Part shown: piece by piece, positions 44,273 through 55,230 of the stretch
Layout: every line of letters begins with the position of its first letter
How positions within the stretch are numbered: the stretch's first letter is position 1
Assembly: GCA_964019165.1 (NCBI GenBank)
Contig: OZ025273.1
Location: 13,074,214-13,138,213 of the forward strand
DNA from: Mastigias papua
Lineage: Eukaryota > Cnidaria > Scyphozoa > Rhizostomeae > Mastigiidae
DNA: 64,000 nt
Direction of reading: 5' to 3'
Position numbers and translations under genes: made by a program
The notes under the pieces: model-generated
Seen by the model: the letters and a program-made list of their open reading frames with translations, nothing else
Told to the model about the DNA's origin: nothing
The model's database searches: none

Positions 44273-44504
44273 CTATAATGCAAGAAGTAATTATTGATCT
44301 TTTTATAGGTGTTGCATAGAGTCTATAAGGCAGAATAGGTATGTACGTACAAGTTTAGTTAGGTTATGTTGATCAATACAAAAGTTGTATATAAATATAT
44401 ATGTATACTGAATCATTTTAAGCGGACATATTGAGATGAAGCAAATTTGAGGAAAACTTTTCATAGATTTCTGAAATGGAGGACACTGTTTGGTATTGAT
44501 CTAA

Positions 44505-44610
44505 GTGAATCTTGAATGAAAACTGAAAGTGCGAGGAAATAACTAACACGAGCAGGATTCTAACTCGCGACCCCTTGTTTTGTACACGTACTCTACTATT
44601 AAGCTATCGA
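44505..44610 (-). mobile_element. tRNA-derived SINE, family 1, minus copy
   Basis: On the minus strand: TAGCTTAATAGTAGAGTACG (A box), then GTCGCGAGTTAGAATCCTGC (B box), then TTATTTCCTCGCACTTTCAG. It lies head to head with the next copy. Confidence 0.65.
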
Positions 44611-44735
44611 TTAGTAGAGCGCATAGCATCAAAAGCCAGTGGTAGCGAGTTCGAATCTGGCCTGGATCATATATTTTCTCGTACTTTCACTGTTCATTTC
44701 TCCTATATATTGTTGTCTCAACATACTATCCTTCA
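44600..44735 (+). mobile_element. tRNA-derived SINE, family 1, plus copy
   Basis: TTAGTAGAGCGCATAGC (A box region), GCGAGTTCGAATCTGGCC (B box), then TATTTTCTCGTACTTTCAC and a TTCATTTCTCCTA tail shared with the copy at 44905. Confidence 0.7.
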
Positions 44736-44904
44736 ACTCTTTCCAGTTGATAAGGATCCGATGGCCTCCCCTGGTGTGATCAATCCTTTCACACCAGCAT
44801 TTCAATATACACTGTGATGGAGCAGCGATGGTTCTCCTGTGCAGGTTAATTAATAGAGGGCCAGTGCTAGCAAATGACTTGATCTTGACCATGGGTTTGG
44901 AAGC

Positions 44905-45035
44905 GTGACCCGATAGCTCAGAGGTAGAGCACATGGAGTACAAAGCTGGGGGTTGCGTGTTGCCATTCAGCTAGAGTCAGTTATTTTCTCGCAATTTCAC
45001 ATTTCATTTCTCCTAAATTCTGTATTTCAACATAA
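44905..45035 (+). mobile_element. tRNA-derived SINE, family 1, second plus copy
   Basis: A strong A box (TAGCTCAGAGGTAGAGC), a weakened B box, then TTATTTTCTCGCAATTTCAC and TTCATTTCTCCTAAATTCTG, matching the copy 300 bp upstream. Confidence 0.7.
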
Positions 45036-45909
45036 ATCTGGGGTGTGAAGAAAATTGTAAGGGGTAGTATTTGCCCACGGCACCATCCACCTCCAATGAT
45101 TAGACTACGTATTGTTACTTGTAACAAAAAGTACTGTTTTGCGAACAAATAAGGTAGTAAAAGGATCTTATTTGTAAGTCTGCCAATGTTTAATTGTTGG
45201 AGTCTCTAACAGCCACTTATAGGCTTTCAAAGGCTGATGAAATAGATGCTGTGAAAGTGAAAGAAGATAAGTTGCTTTGGTGTGGTTTAACTTCGCAACC
45301 TCCAAATTGTTCAGTGTAGCGGTTTATGCATTGAACTCTTTCGTTAGATCGTCAATTACACACTTAACGGTGAGCTTCTTGCTTGCAATGGACCTATCTT
45401 GGTTAATGTGCAAAAAGTGTTCTTTGCAAAATTCAATGTACCTGCTGTTCAGAGGACACCCTCAAAAGTAGGATAAGGAGCAACGTAAGTATGCCTAGCA
45501 ATTATACTGGTGCATTACATTGGATTGCAAAGCACCCTCTGGTAACATGGAAGGTACATGGAAGATGTATGTAAGAGATTATGTTCATCACACGTACAGA
45601 GATAAATAATGAGCAAAGTTTTGATTGAATTTTAAGAGCCTGTGCACACATGTGATAAATAAACTTATTGCATTGAATTCATATCTTAGATAATATAGAG
45701 ATTGGTAATAGCAGAAACTTCAAAAGATACTCTAATATCGAATTTGGTTGAGATTTGATGGCTCGATTATGAATCAACAGGGCCATACTTGAACATCAAA
45801 GATCAAAATAATCTAGCATATGTACACAACACTATACCTATATGATGACAGCATATTGATGAACAGGACGAATGTCTTGACTGCTGCCAATATGGACGCA
45901 AGATACCAG
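45036..45909. other. Intronic sequence with a possible small coding remnant
   Basis: A minus-strand stretch at about 45320-45440 reads RYIEFCKEHFLHINQDRS and VIDDLTKEFNA before a stop. It looks like a fragment of a mobile-element protein but I cannot name it. Nothing else was recognised. Confidence 0.3.
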
Positions 45910-46975
45910 CAAACTAATACAGGAAGTAAGATATGATATTTTCATAATCATGCAAAAGTATAAATATTAGAGAATAAGTAGATGATGCTGTAAAAACTGG
46001 ACAGTCACTATAACTAAATGCAATGCTGGTGTATGATATGGCATTTGGCGAATGGTGCTTCCAAAGTTGGACAGTGCCACCATCTTTAATCAAATCAAGC
46101 GACAAAGGCGCAATGCAGCAAAGAAGGTAGTTGATGATCGAGGTGGGGTCGAGATGGGGATCTCTTCCACTGGCAACTCGGTGTGTACTACTTGATTGCA
46201 ACTACGGTGACCCCCCGACCGATCAATTCCAGTTTTAGCATTTAGAATGAGAGTACTGCCCTGAGGAACTTGATCTACATATTGCTCTGCCTCAACAAAA
46301 CTCAAAGCAATATCTTTCATGAGTTCAGGACAATCAACACTGCATTTTATTTCATTTGTGATTATTGCTGGATACAAAGTCTTCTTCTCAATGTCAAGTT
46401 CATTTCTTGTTGGAAGTTGAACTCCAAATTTCACCAGAAGGGGTTGCAGCTCTATCCATCCTCTTGAAGAGAGCCCAGCATTGAAGAAGACTTAATTTGT
46501 ACAGAGCACTTAATATTAGGCCTTTTTGGTTTCTCCGGAATGAGAAGACTAACAACATACTCATAAGCTACTCCTTCCTGCTCAGCAAAAGCTTTTAAGC
46601 GCTCTACTGCAGGTGCCATTATCCCCTTTACTGTGTCAGCACAAGGACTTTCACTCAGCCTTTTTCCAGGTCTTTCCATTAACTTCGAAGTTTCAGGAGC
46701 AGTAGAGAAGACATCGCCACCGCCTATACTAACAGAAGATTCACCAAGAGAGATACAAGGAGACTGCAACCACTCCTGATACTCTTTCAATAATCTGGCT
46801 TCTTTGGTTTTGGCCTCTTCAAGCGCTCAAGTCTTCTATGTACAGATTCTTTCGTGCCAATGGTTGGAAATTTATCTAGAAATATTTGAGCTGCTATTTC
46901 TTGATCTCCCGCAGAATGCTCTTGAATGCTAAATGCTTCAATAATTTTAATTATCATCTTGAACTGAACGATAGC
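45910..46975 (-). pseudogene. Possible RAG1/Transib-like transposase fragment
   Basis: Minus-strand frames can be joined through shifts near 46800, 46440 and 46110. They read IIEAFSIQEHSAGDQEIAAQ, then VERLKAFAEQEGVAYEYVVS, then ELMKDIALSFVEAEQYVDQ, TGIDRSGGHRSCNQ, and a tail with DGGTVQLWKHHSPNAIS. The GIDRSGGH...NQ pattern resembles the region around the first catalytic aspartate of RAG1/Transib-like proteins (DG-x-D-G-S-G-x-H). If so, the aspartate of the leading DG is replaced here (KTG). The assignment is from memory of the family; an unrelated multicopy transposase is the alternative. Confidence 0.35.
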
Positions 46976-49034
46976 CTCTTAGATGGAATTCCAATTTTCA
47001 TAACAATATAGTAAACCAGAAATGAAACTTCACTCAATATTGGCAGTATTACAAGAGTATATCTGAAAACTACAAATTTAGCAAAGGGAGACAATGCAAT
47101 GAAGGAAAACATTCATTCAAAATATCAACTTTAACTGCACATAAATAATTATCAGTTCTATCTCATGAAAGTACATTTCACCAAGAAAAATGACATTGCC
47201 CAGTTAGTTTTATTTCTGTCAGACGAATCTTATAAACATGTATCATATATGTTTACAATGACTTTCTAAAGATGCTTTTGAGCAAAAATGTGCTAAAACC
47301 CCCCAAAACTGATATTTTTAGATGATTTCTATTTCCATCAGATACATCTTACACTAATGCACTAGACAAGTTTATAAAAATATTATACAAATGATTTTGA
47401 GCAAAAATATGCTAAATAATATGTTTTTGGCCAAAATGACCATATATAGCAATATCACTCTAAAAACCCCAAAGCTCATATTTTTAGATAATTTATACTT
47501 CCATCAGATGCATCTTACAATTATGCACTAAATAAGTTCAGAATAACTTTGTGCAAACGATTTTGAGCAAAAATATGTTAGAAAATTTGTTATTGGTCAA
47601 AGTGACCATATTTTATAGTAAGTCCCCAAGAACCCCTAAATTTGAAATTTCGATTGTAATTACTTTCAATAGATTCTTTACATAATTTCAAATCAAATGA
47701 GCCATCAACCGTTATCCTGAGATTATCTTCAGTCTTGTAACAGAATAGGCAGAATGGACACTCACGTCAGCGCCTTTGTTGTTTTCGAGGCGCGGATTGT
47801 AAAACTTGTACACCTCTAAACTCGTTGTCAGTTCGAGGCTTATAGCATAACTAGCCATAGGAAGGCCTAGAAAACTTGCTGTGATGAAATTGGTTTCAAC
47901 TAAAAGTACAGATTTGTGGCATTGATTCTGATTTAACATTAAGAAATCGATAACAGCACATTGGAAATTTAGTGTAGAAGTGCAAAATGTACACTGGTTG
48001 CTTTCATGTGTATCCAGATGTATTGTGGCATCGCTCATCCACCCAGTCTGTTTTCATGTTAAAGTACACCGCCGTACAACAACAAAGTACACTCCAAAGG
48101 TTTTTTGGGGATCAAATCAGTACTAAATGAAGACTTAGCGGGCGTTAAGGACTCTTGGCCCGAATACATACTGCATAGCACGCACTCTGGCACAAGATTC
48201 AAGGAATCACAGCAGAATTCAAAACTTTACAATGTAACGATTCAATATGATTTGAGGAACTCAATAACCTACTTTATTTTGCTTCAGCTGGCTAGCTTCA
48301 TTTGATTTATTACCAACATATTAGGCAGCACTTTACTTGCAGCTATTTAGCAGTGCATTGACGCAAAGCAAATGGACAAACAATAATCTTGGTATCAGTA
48401 TAATACACCATTCCTAGATGCTTATTACAAGACATGTCATAGAGTAGATGATTATGTAAGATGCATTCTTCTATCAGTTGAAAAAAAATTCTAGTAAGAA
48501 GAGACTGTACCTTTCCTTTAGAACAATAAACTTGTAACTGAAGCAAACTTCAACACCATATGGACTAATATTTGTTATTTTGAGAAACTGAATAATGTTT
48601 CCAGAGGTCTTTATGAATTCTTACTGATGTGGCACATAACAGTGAAAATCTTGATGAAGGTTAAGATACACTTTCTGTTGTGTTTTAAAAAGTCTAAGCA
48701 TTCTTTTTGTGGGGTATATTCATGTCAAGAAACTTGAAATCTTTGGTATCATCAATGTATTATTAGGCAAATGTCACCCATTAGTGGCTGGAAAAACAAA
48801 AGATTTTCAAGTACAATGCAGCTTCATTAAAAGGCAGTCAATTGTCCACTTACAGAAATGCAAAGCGTTGTGTCAGTGACTGGAAAGAGAGTGAAAATAT
48901 CCCTTTTGAAACTATTTAATAGACATAGGCTGTTAAGAATGTGGACTTGAGGCTCTCCTGCTAGCAATGTTTATTTATTATTTTACCATTGATGGTTCTT
49001 AATCTGCTCTAATTAATTAAATTTATGCAGGCTC
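46976..49034. other. Long intergenic or intronic stretch, mostly unrecognised
   Basis: AT-rich. Two diverged copies of a block around TTTTGAGCAAAAATATGCTAA and CATCAGATGCATCTTACA lie between about 47260 and 47590 and may be an old internal duplication. A candidate exon is at 47764-47898. Confidence 0.35.
47764..47898 (-). CDS. Candidate exon, possibly STRA6-like, unproven
   Basis: A stretch between TGTACTTTTAG and a good GTGAGTG donor encodes ETNFITASFLGLPMASYAIS and a polar tail NPRLENNKGAD. The start faintly resembles the EVCYISALVLS helix that should precede the KRGDRSFLP loop. Its end phase does not fit the exon at 44185-44272, so either another exon intervenes or it belongs elsewhere. 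Confidence 0.25.
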
Positions 49035-49842
49035 CGTGTAAACGCTAGGGTAGTTATTAGCGACTTCAGTTGGTCTTGGTTGTTGGACTAGTTAAGATTG
49101 AAGTAAATACAAGTTTAAACCATTCGCAAGTTAGTTACCCTTGGTTCTATAGAGTGCAAGCCGGGACCGATGTGTAAGTACCACTTTTGTTCTACTCTTT
49201 GCACAGTTAGTTTTCCTTTGTATCGGGCGTTATAAATTTCGTTTCTTATACACCTCCGCCCGCATACTCAGTCTTACGCACAGTCCATGTAGCCCCTTGG
49301 TATTTCCATTGCTTTATGTAATATTTATCTATTTAGCTTAGCCTGTCCATACTTAGTTCTCCCTGTGTTACGCGTTTATTTGCCTTTATAGACTATTGCT
49401 ATAGGTCTTTCTGTAGTTTTGCTTGGCTCATAGTGCCATATCTACAAGCATATTCGTATTATCGCTACACTATTGTAAGCACTTTTAAGTAATTGTTTTG
49501 TTGTTATTTGATTGTTTTATCATCATTATATAGTTGCTAGCATAAGTTTAGCCTTAGTTTATAACTTTTAGAACCTTGTTTGCTAGGGTGTATCGCTTAA
49601 AAACTATGATCGGAATGTATATTATTTGCTTCGGCATCCTGCATCTGCTAATCCCTACCACTTTGCTATTATTTTACTTGATGTATTGCTTTTAGTTTAC
49701 GTTTGATTATCGTCAATAAATCACCGCTGGATATAGCTGATTTTCTGGCCGCGATTCCTGACTTTATTCAATCAGTAAAGCATTCCCGTGTGCCAAGTTT
49801 GCCGCGAGCAGTTGTCTAGACAAAATTAAGCGCTCTTCAACA
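49035..49842 (+). mobile_element. Candidate solo LTR
   Basis: An approximately 800-bp non-coding block starts TGTAAACG and ends TTCAACA. An AATAAA lies at about 49716, and it is followed at once by TTTGCCGCAAGC, which resembles a decayed gypsy-type primer-binding site. No target duplication was recognised and no second LTR is in the window, so this is tentative. Confidence 0.35.
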
Positions 49843-50309
49843 TTTGCCGCAAGCTAGGCGCAACATAGGTAATTTGTACAGAATAAGATATCCAACACTA
49901 TTGTAAACAAGCAACCATGGAAATGAAGAATTTGCCTAGCAAAAATTCCCCCCTGTATCATAAGACTGTTAATTTATTTCAATTCTTTCAATAGTTTGAT
50001 GACTATGCGTTAAAGGAAATTAAATATCAGATAAAAAGTACTACATCTCAAAATATACTGAGCATCAGTGAACAGGTGTGTTCAATAAATTGGTGACTTG
50101 CTATACAAATTTGTCTATCTATCTATGCAACAGTGAACAAGAACAAACTTTGGTTGTTACATATATGCTTGATTAGGTAGGCTAAATTATATTTTAGTTT
50201 TAAAAATAAATAAAGCTTTTAGCAATGCTGACAAATTTTCCATGTTATGCAGGAAAGAAAATAAAAAGAAAAAATTAGCATAAATAAGCTATTCTACATC
50301 AAAATAAGT

Positions 50310-50725
50310 TGTCACTGATCTAAGGAGCTCTTGAAAGCTACTTGAGTCTTTCTGTTTCTAATGTAGAGGCATGCAGTGTTCCATAACATTGTAGCACTTG
50401 GGAAGTATGAGGATTTGTAGATCTTGTGCCAGAACATGATATTCAGATAATTCTTTGGCTTCTTGTGCAGGATACATTTGACATAGTGAGCCTTAATGCG
50501 GAATATCAGTGAGATGGTTATGAATCTTGTGTTGTTATCAAGCCTACTTGTTACTTTTGTCCTCGCTTTCCTGTCAAAAAGAAGACCTCACTCAAGCTTT
50601 CTGGTCATAGCAATATAAGTGGTAGATCTGTCATAATTGCTGCAAACAATTCTTGCATCTTGTTTCTAAATCATTTCTAGCTTTTCAATATTTGAAGCAT
50701 GGGAAGATCGCAAACTGCATTATAG
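50310..50725 (-). pseudogene. LINE reverse transcriptase C-terminal remnant
   Basis: The minus strand reads EKLEMI, then QDARIVCSNYDRSTTYIAMT, FDRKARTKVTSRLDNN, IKAHYVKCILHKKPKNYL and NIMFWHKIYKSSYFPSATML, the usual succession at the end of LINE RT proteins. A few stops interrupt it. It lies just downstream of the candidate exon at 50904. Confidence 0.65.
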
Positions 50726-50903
50726 CGTAGTCTGATCTTCAGATCTTGCTTCCCTCAGTATATACCCATTCTCTGCCCCTAACAACATAAAGAGAACCCT
50801 CTAATATGCATGCATCCAAATAACTATAATCAAATGTACCAGAGTTTAACGATAAGAGGAGTGCATGGAGAATAAATACGTGAAGTACGCTTGGCCTACT
50901 CAC

Positions 50904-51028
50904 CATATAGCTCCAAATGAGACTCAGTAAAATTGATTGCCAGGCCATGATTTCCAGTTGTTGCTACAACTAACTGCAGTACAATAAGCCCCAATCCGAT
51001 TACAATTCCATTCGTTGTCCATCTGCAC
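50904..51028 (-). CDS. Candidate exon with a membrane helix, possibly STRA6-like
   Basis: A 125-bp block with acceptor CGAGGTCTCAG and donor GTGAGT encodes RWTTNGIVIGLGLIVLQLVV followed by ATTGNHGLAINFTES. One helix plus a potential N-glycosylation site suits a multi-pass membrane protein. Position between the downstream STRA6-like exons and those at 61.8-62.6 kb fits, but specific homology is not clear. Confidence 0.4.
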
Positions 51029-51350
51029 CTGAGACCTCGAAATTTTTGCAAAAACTGCCTTTTTAGTTGAAACCCCTATACAAACGCTATAGCTGTCCTT
51101 CGAATGTTACACATAAACTCGTTTCCATGTGGAAAAGTTGACGCATGCGTGAGAAAATCCGTCCCTCTCAAATGTCGACAGTGTCCCTTCTGCCTATTAT
51201 CTATTCTGTAATGGGTTTTTCCCAAATGTCTGATCTCTGAGTACACTGTGTGTCACAAGAAGCAGAAACCCAAAAGTTATCTACAACAATTGATATAACT
51301 AGTATGTGCACAAATATTGAAAACAACTTGGGCCTAGAAGGAATTAAGTT

Positions 51351-51870
51351 CTAGCTAGAAAACTATCCTGAAACAAAGCCACGAAACGTTCCTGATCAAC
51401 TCATTATAAACGCCATTCGTTTTATTCTGGAACAAGGTACGTTTAATTGTGATAACAGAACATTTCTGCAAATATGTGGAACCGCAATGGGAACTAAATG
51501 CTTTCTTGTGTATGCCAGCCTGTGGGTCAAATCCTATCATAAATATCACGAGTCAGATTTTTTTGGTTTACTTGGTCTAAGAGACGCTTTCATAACTTCT
51601 GCTCAGTCTTGGCCGTATTATCATGCTGATCAACACTGCCTATGTTCAACAACTTGGTTTTATCGTTGACAATTCGACATTTAGGCTCACAGCGCCCAAG
51701 TATGTAAGGCTTATCGAAAACGCACAAAGATGGCATCCCACTTTGGACCATTTTATCTATGATTGGCTCCTCAGGACATGAACTTGCTAAATGGCTGTCA
51801 GACCTTTCGGTCCCAGTCCTCGAATTGCGTAAAAGATTCGTTTGCGTTTGCCAGCTTTCGTTCTTGGAAA
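51351..51870. mobile_element. Rearranged Penelope-like RT fragments
   Basis: Three pieces abut. At 51355-51490 (plus) is an RT segment with DQLIINAIRFILEQGTFNCD and GTAMGTK. At about 51595-51670 (minus) is the complement of 41945-42023. At 51676-51850 (plus) is sequence equal to about 42095-42275 with many changes. The inverted middle piece implies a compound insertion or later rearrangement. Confidence 0.7.
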
Positions 51871-51975
51871 ATGCAACTTGATGATGAAATTCAGTACAAG
51901 AATCGCGACAACAAATAAAGACATTTTATTGTCTTTATAGATATATTTCTATTTTGACAATTCCTTTCTAGATAC

Positions 51976-52030
51976 GACATAATCAGTAGACATAATCAGC
52001 TAGCTATTGATTAGGTCTACTGATTATGTC
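51976..52030. repeat. 16-bp perfect inverted repeat
   Basis: Arms GACATAATCAGTAGAC (51976-51991) and GTCTACTGATTATGTC (52015-52030) with a 23-base loop. Confidence 0.9.
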
Positions 52031-52060
52031 CTATTTATCATACTATATTATCTTCATTCG

Positions 52061-52140
52061 TGAGGTCGAATCCGCACTGGGGCCAAAATAAAATTTTCCA
52101 ATTGTGGTTGCCCACTTATAATTTAATATTTACTTATGTC
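52061..52140 (+). mobile_element. tRNA-derived SINE, family 2, 5'-truncated
   Basis: It starts at the B box (GGTCGAATCCGCACTGGGG) and continues with AAAATAAAATTTTCCAATTG and TGGTTGCCCACT, matching the fuller copy at 54307-54430. It is enclosed by 22-bp inverted arms (52039-52060 and 52150-52171, 21 of 22 matching). Confidence 0.75.
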
Positions 52141-52196
52141 AGCCTTAGCCGAATGAAGATGATATAGTATGCTTGGCTCCGAAGAAGGTATTATAT

Positions 52197-54214
52197 CAGT
52201 GGCGGCTCGTCCATAGGGGCATATTGGGCAATGCCCTCCCAAAGAATAATAAAAAGATGAATAATTTTCTGCCCAATGAGAAATACAATCTAGCATATAG
52301 CAGACAGTCGCCAAAGCTAGATTCAAGATAATTTTCCTGCTAACTTAGAGCCTCGTTCAACAAAGACAATTGCATCATAGCTTAGAGCATCTATGGAGGT
52401 CTATGATGATGCCATAGATAGATACCTATGACCTATGATGTCATTTGCAGGGCAAACTTGAATTTTCCCCTCAAATTGGCTGCCTGACATGCGCATTGGC
52501 AAACATCAAACGCTATAATCCGCCATAATCACCATCTGATTGGCTAAAATTTATGAAAGTTGGGCAAGAAAATATTTGCCCTCTCTGGTGCAGCAACAAC
52601 TACCAATTACTGTGTTGCCGTGGATGTTGATCTTGAACGCAACTTGCGATAGAAGCCTATTTGCTTATTTCACGAGGTCACAGTTCGCGAGGTCAAAGTC
52701 AAGCTACTCTCAATCTTCAGTTGTGCTTTCTCAACCGTTGTACTTATGACTGCAGTAGGAAATGGTCAATTGCATCCTGTCTACATGGTAGCTGTGGCAA
52801 GAAAAGGAGGTGTGAAGCATCTAGACCCTAGCCCATAGTTATTTGACGAAAGTTGTTTATGTAAGCCAAGCGTATTCACTGAATTCGTGTACTATGGAAA
52901 TTAGCTGTTGGTTTTGTTTCAACTCAAGTGACCACTGATGTTGCTATTGTACTTTGGAATATTTTAGCACTTCTCCGATGAAGTTGTTTGACATCATATT
53001 CGATATTGTGCAATGAAAACCTCAATTTGAATACTCAATTTACGAACAGCATGACTGCAGATGACACAATTGATGTATAAAATTACTTACAGAATGTTGT
53101 TGTATTCATGTATGTTGTGTATGATATGATGGTCAAGAGATTCTGTTCTATTTATATATCTAACAAGTGCTCAGCTTTTTGGATAGTATTTTTCCAAGGA
53201 CTTATGAGAGGCAGAAATTTATTGGATGAGTGGCCAAGATTGGGTTGTTCAGAGCATAGCAGAAGCACATCCTAATGTTCATTGGGCTTATTGTTATGTC
53301 CATTAGCTTAGTCTTATTTTGCAGAGGGTTTTTCACAATTCACTGGCTGTAACTGTGTTCTTTGCTATTTTAAGTGCATTCATAGTTCACTTTCTCATTC
53401 CCTAATGTGAGTATCATGCCTTGATTATTGTAATTTCTAAGTCTGTGCGAACAAGATAATATCTTCAAAGCAGAGCATTTTTACAGTTTTATAAAAAGTC
53501 AACAGATGGAAAAGAAGCCAGATTAGTTTTCTTGAGCCAATATCCATTGCTTTTAAGATAGTAAGCTTTAAAATCTATCTGGAATATATTCCAACAGTTT
53601 ATGTCATATGTGCCAAATGTACACACTTTGTGTCCAAATGCAATAGTGCCAGATCTTTTCAACATTTATCTTATATACAAAAGCTTCTCAAGCTCATTGA
53701 AAATTTGAAGGAAATAGTTTAATATATCTTTCACTATACATGCTCTCCATTAGAAATGGCTTTAAGGGAGTCCCTAATTTCAATCAAAAAGTGATTGATG
53801 TGTTTGTCCCACTCAACAACAGGAGAGCTATATTCCTCTCTGCATTGCTCAGGAGGTTCTGCAATTATGAGTAAATTGAAAATAGTCAAAGCTACATTTG
53901 ATTTTGATTGCTCCAGTTTGTACCATTTATCAAAGACATATATCTGTTTAACAAAGGTTTCTTTTAATGCCCTTGGGTTGAAAGATATTCATTTCCATAA
54001 ACAGTTTTACAAGACCAATTGTACCTAAAAAGGTTTTAATTTGATCAAGAGAACATACTGATCATTGACAGTAGTGATGCTTTCATACAGTTTTGACCAC
54101 CTTGCTATCTGGCGGGAAGCAATGAAATAAAGAACTGTGGGGTGTGATTCTTAAAATTTTATTGTACCACACCCAATTTGCCCTCCCAAGTGAGGAACCC
54201 ACGGGCCGCCACTT
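52197..54214. mobile_element. hAT-like DNA transposon, about 2.0 kb
   Basis: Ends are CAGTGGCGGCTCGT on the left and the complement AAGTGGCGGCCCGT on the right, with further subterminal similarity (TTGGGCAATGCCCTCCCA against CTTGGGAGGGCAAATTGGG). An 8-bp target duplication TATTATAT / CATTATAT (one mismatch) lies at 52189-52196 and 54215-54222. Terminal CAGTGGCG and an 8-bp duplication are typical of hAT. No intact transposase frame is inside; a minus-strand segment at about 53790-54030 (LTIFNLLIIAEPPEQCREEY) may be a relic. Confidence 0.75.
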
Positions 54215-54306
54215 CATTATATGCCGAAACATAGAGAAAGCCCTAGATGCGTTGACGGGCTCACGGTGGAATGACCTTAAGTTTCCACCGCTATTCTTTT
54301 GTGCCT

Positions 54307-54430
54307 GGATGGCGCAATTGATTGGCACAGGAGTTTTCTGATTTAAATATCGTGAGTTCGAATCCGCACTGGGGTCAAAATAAAATTGTTCAATTGTGGT
54401 AGCCCACTCATGACTTAATATATATTTATG
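54307..54430 (+). mobile_element. tRNA-derived SINE, family 2, full head
   Basis: GGATGGCGCAATTGATTGGCAC forms the tRNA-like D-arm with A box, and GTGAGTTCGAATCCGCAC is a near-perfect B box. A short AT-rich body and tail follow (CAATTGTGGTAGCCCACTC). Confidence 0.8.
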
Positions 54431-55230
54431 TATATTATTTATCAGTTATAACATACAAATAGTCAGCATGTTGTACATATAATTTCCTTACCGTACATCT
54501 TCACTTTTAGAATTTCCGATACTTTAGTTTCCTTTTAAAGCCATAAATCTTTCAGTGCTTTTTCATGTTGTTTAGCAACGAAATCTGTGCTTTCGTCCCT
54601 ATACGACTTTTCGTATCTCTACTATGATGACCTTTTGTACTTTTAGGTAAATCTAAAATGTTTATTAACCTTAGTCTTAGTCTGTATAGGTGTGAGATTT
54701 CCTCAATTATTTTATAAATACGGGATATAGATTATATGTTCTATTTAACATTTCTACCGTATACAGGTTTGTGTTCTTCAGAAATTTGGTAACAGAGTAA
54801 TTTCTTGTCAACAATTTATCATAGCTTGTGTCAAAGTACTTACGTGCAATTCGCAATACTTTTTCCTGGATCATATGTATCTTATGATACTTAAGTCTAT
54901 CCTGAAAAGTCCAGAATTAAGGGATTGTAGCTCGATCGTGCTTTTTTGAAAGAATGTATTACACTGAACAACAGTCATTTTGCTACTCAGGGCATCTTCA
55001 CTGATTTGTATGTAATTTGACCCACAAAACACAAATTTGAGGTCAGAATTAGCTTTTCACGTCACAATTTTGAGATATGGAAGGGTTTTGTTTTTCTAAA
55101 AATCTGTAGGCTATGGAGTTTGCACCAGAGTACTATTCTGATGTAGTCATAGCAACTATTTGACACTATTTTGCTAAGAGAATGAGTAGTTTATCTTATA
55201 TTATTACATGTTGCTATTGTCATTTAACTT
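54431..55230. other. Intronic sequence, nothing recognised
   Basis: AT-rich sequence between the SINE and the next protein-coding remnant, without clear repeats or motifs. Confidence 0.35.

Noticed and set aside
44600..44680. A functional tRNA gene, because A and B boxes are present.
   Set aside because: The acceptor stem does not close and the same downstream body is shared with neighbouring copies, as in SINEs.
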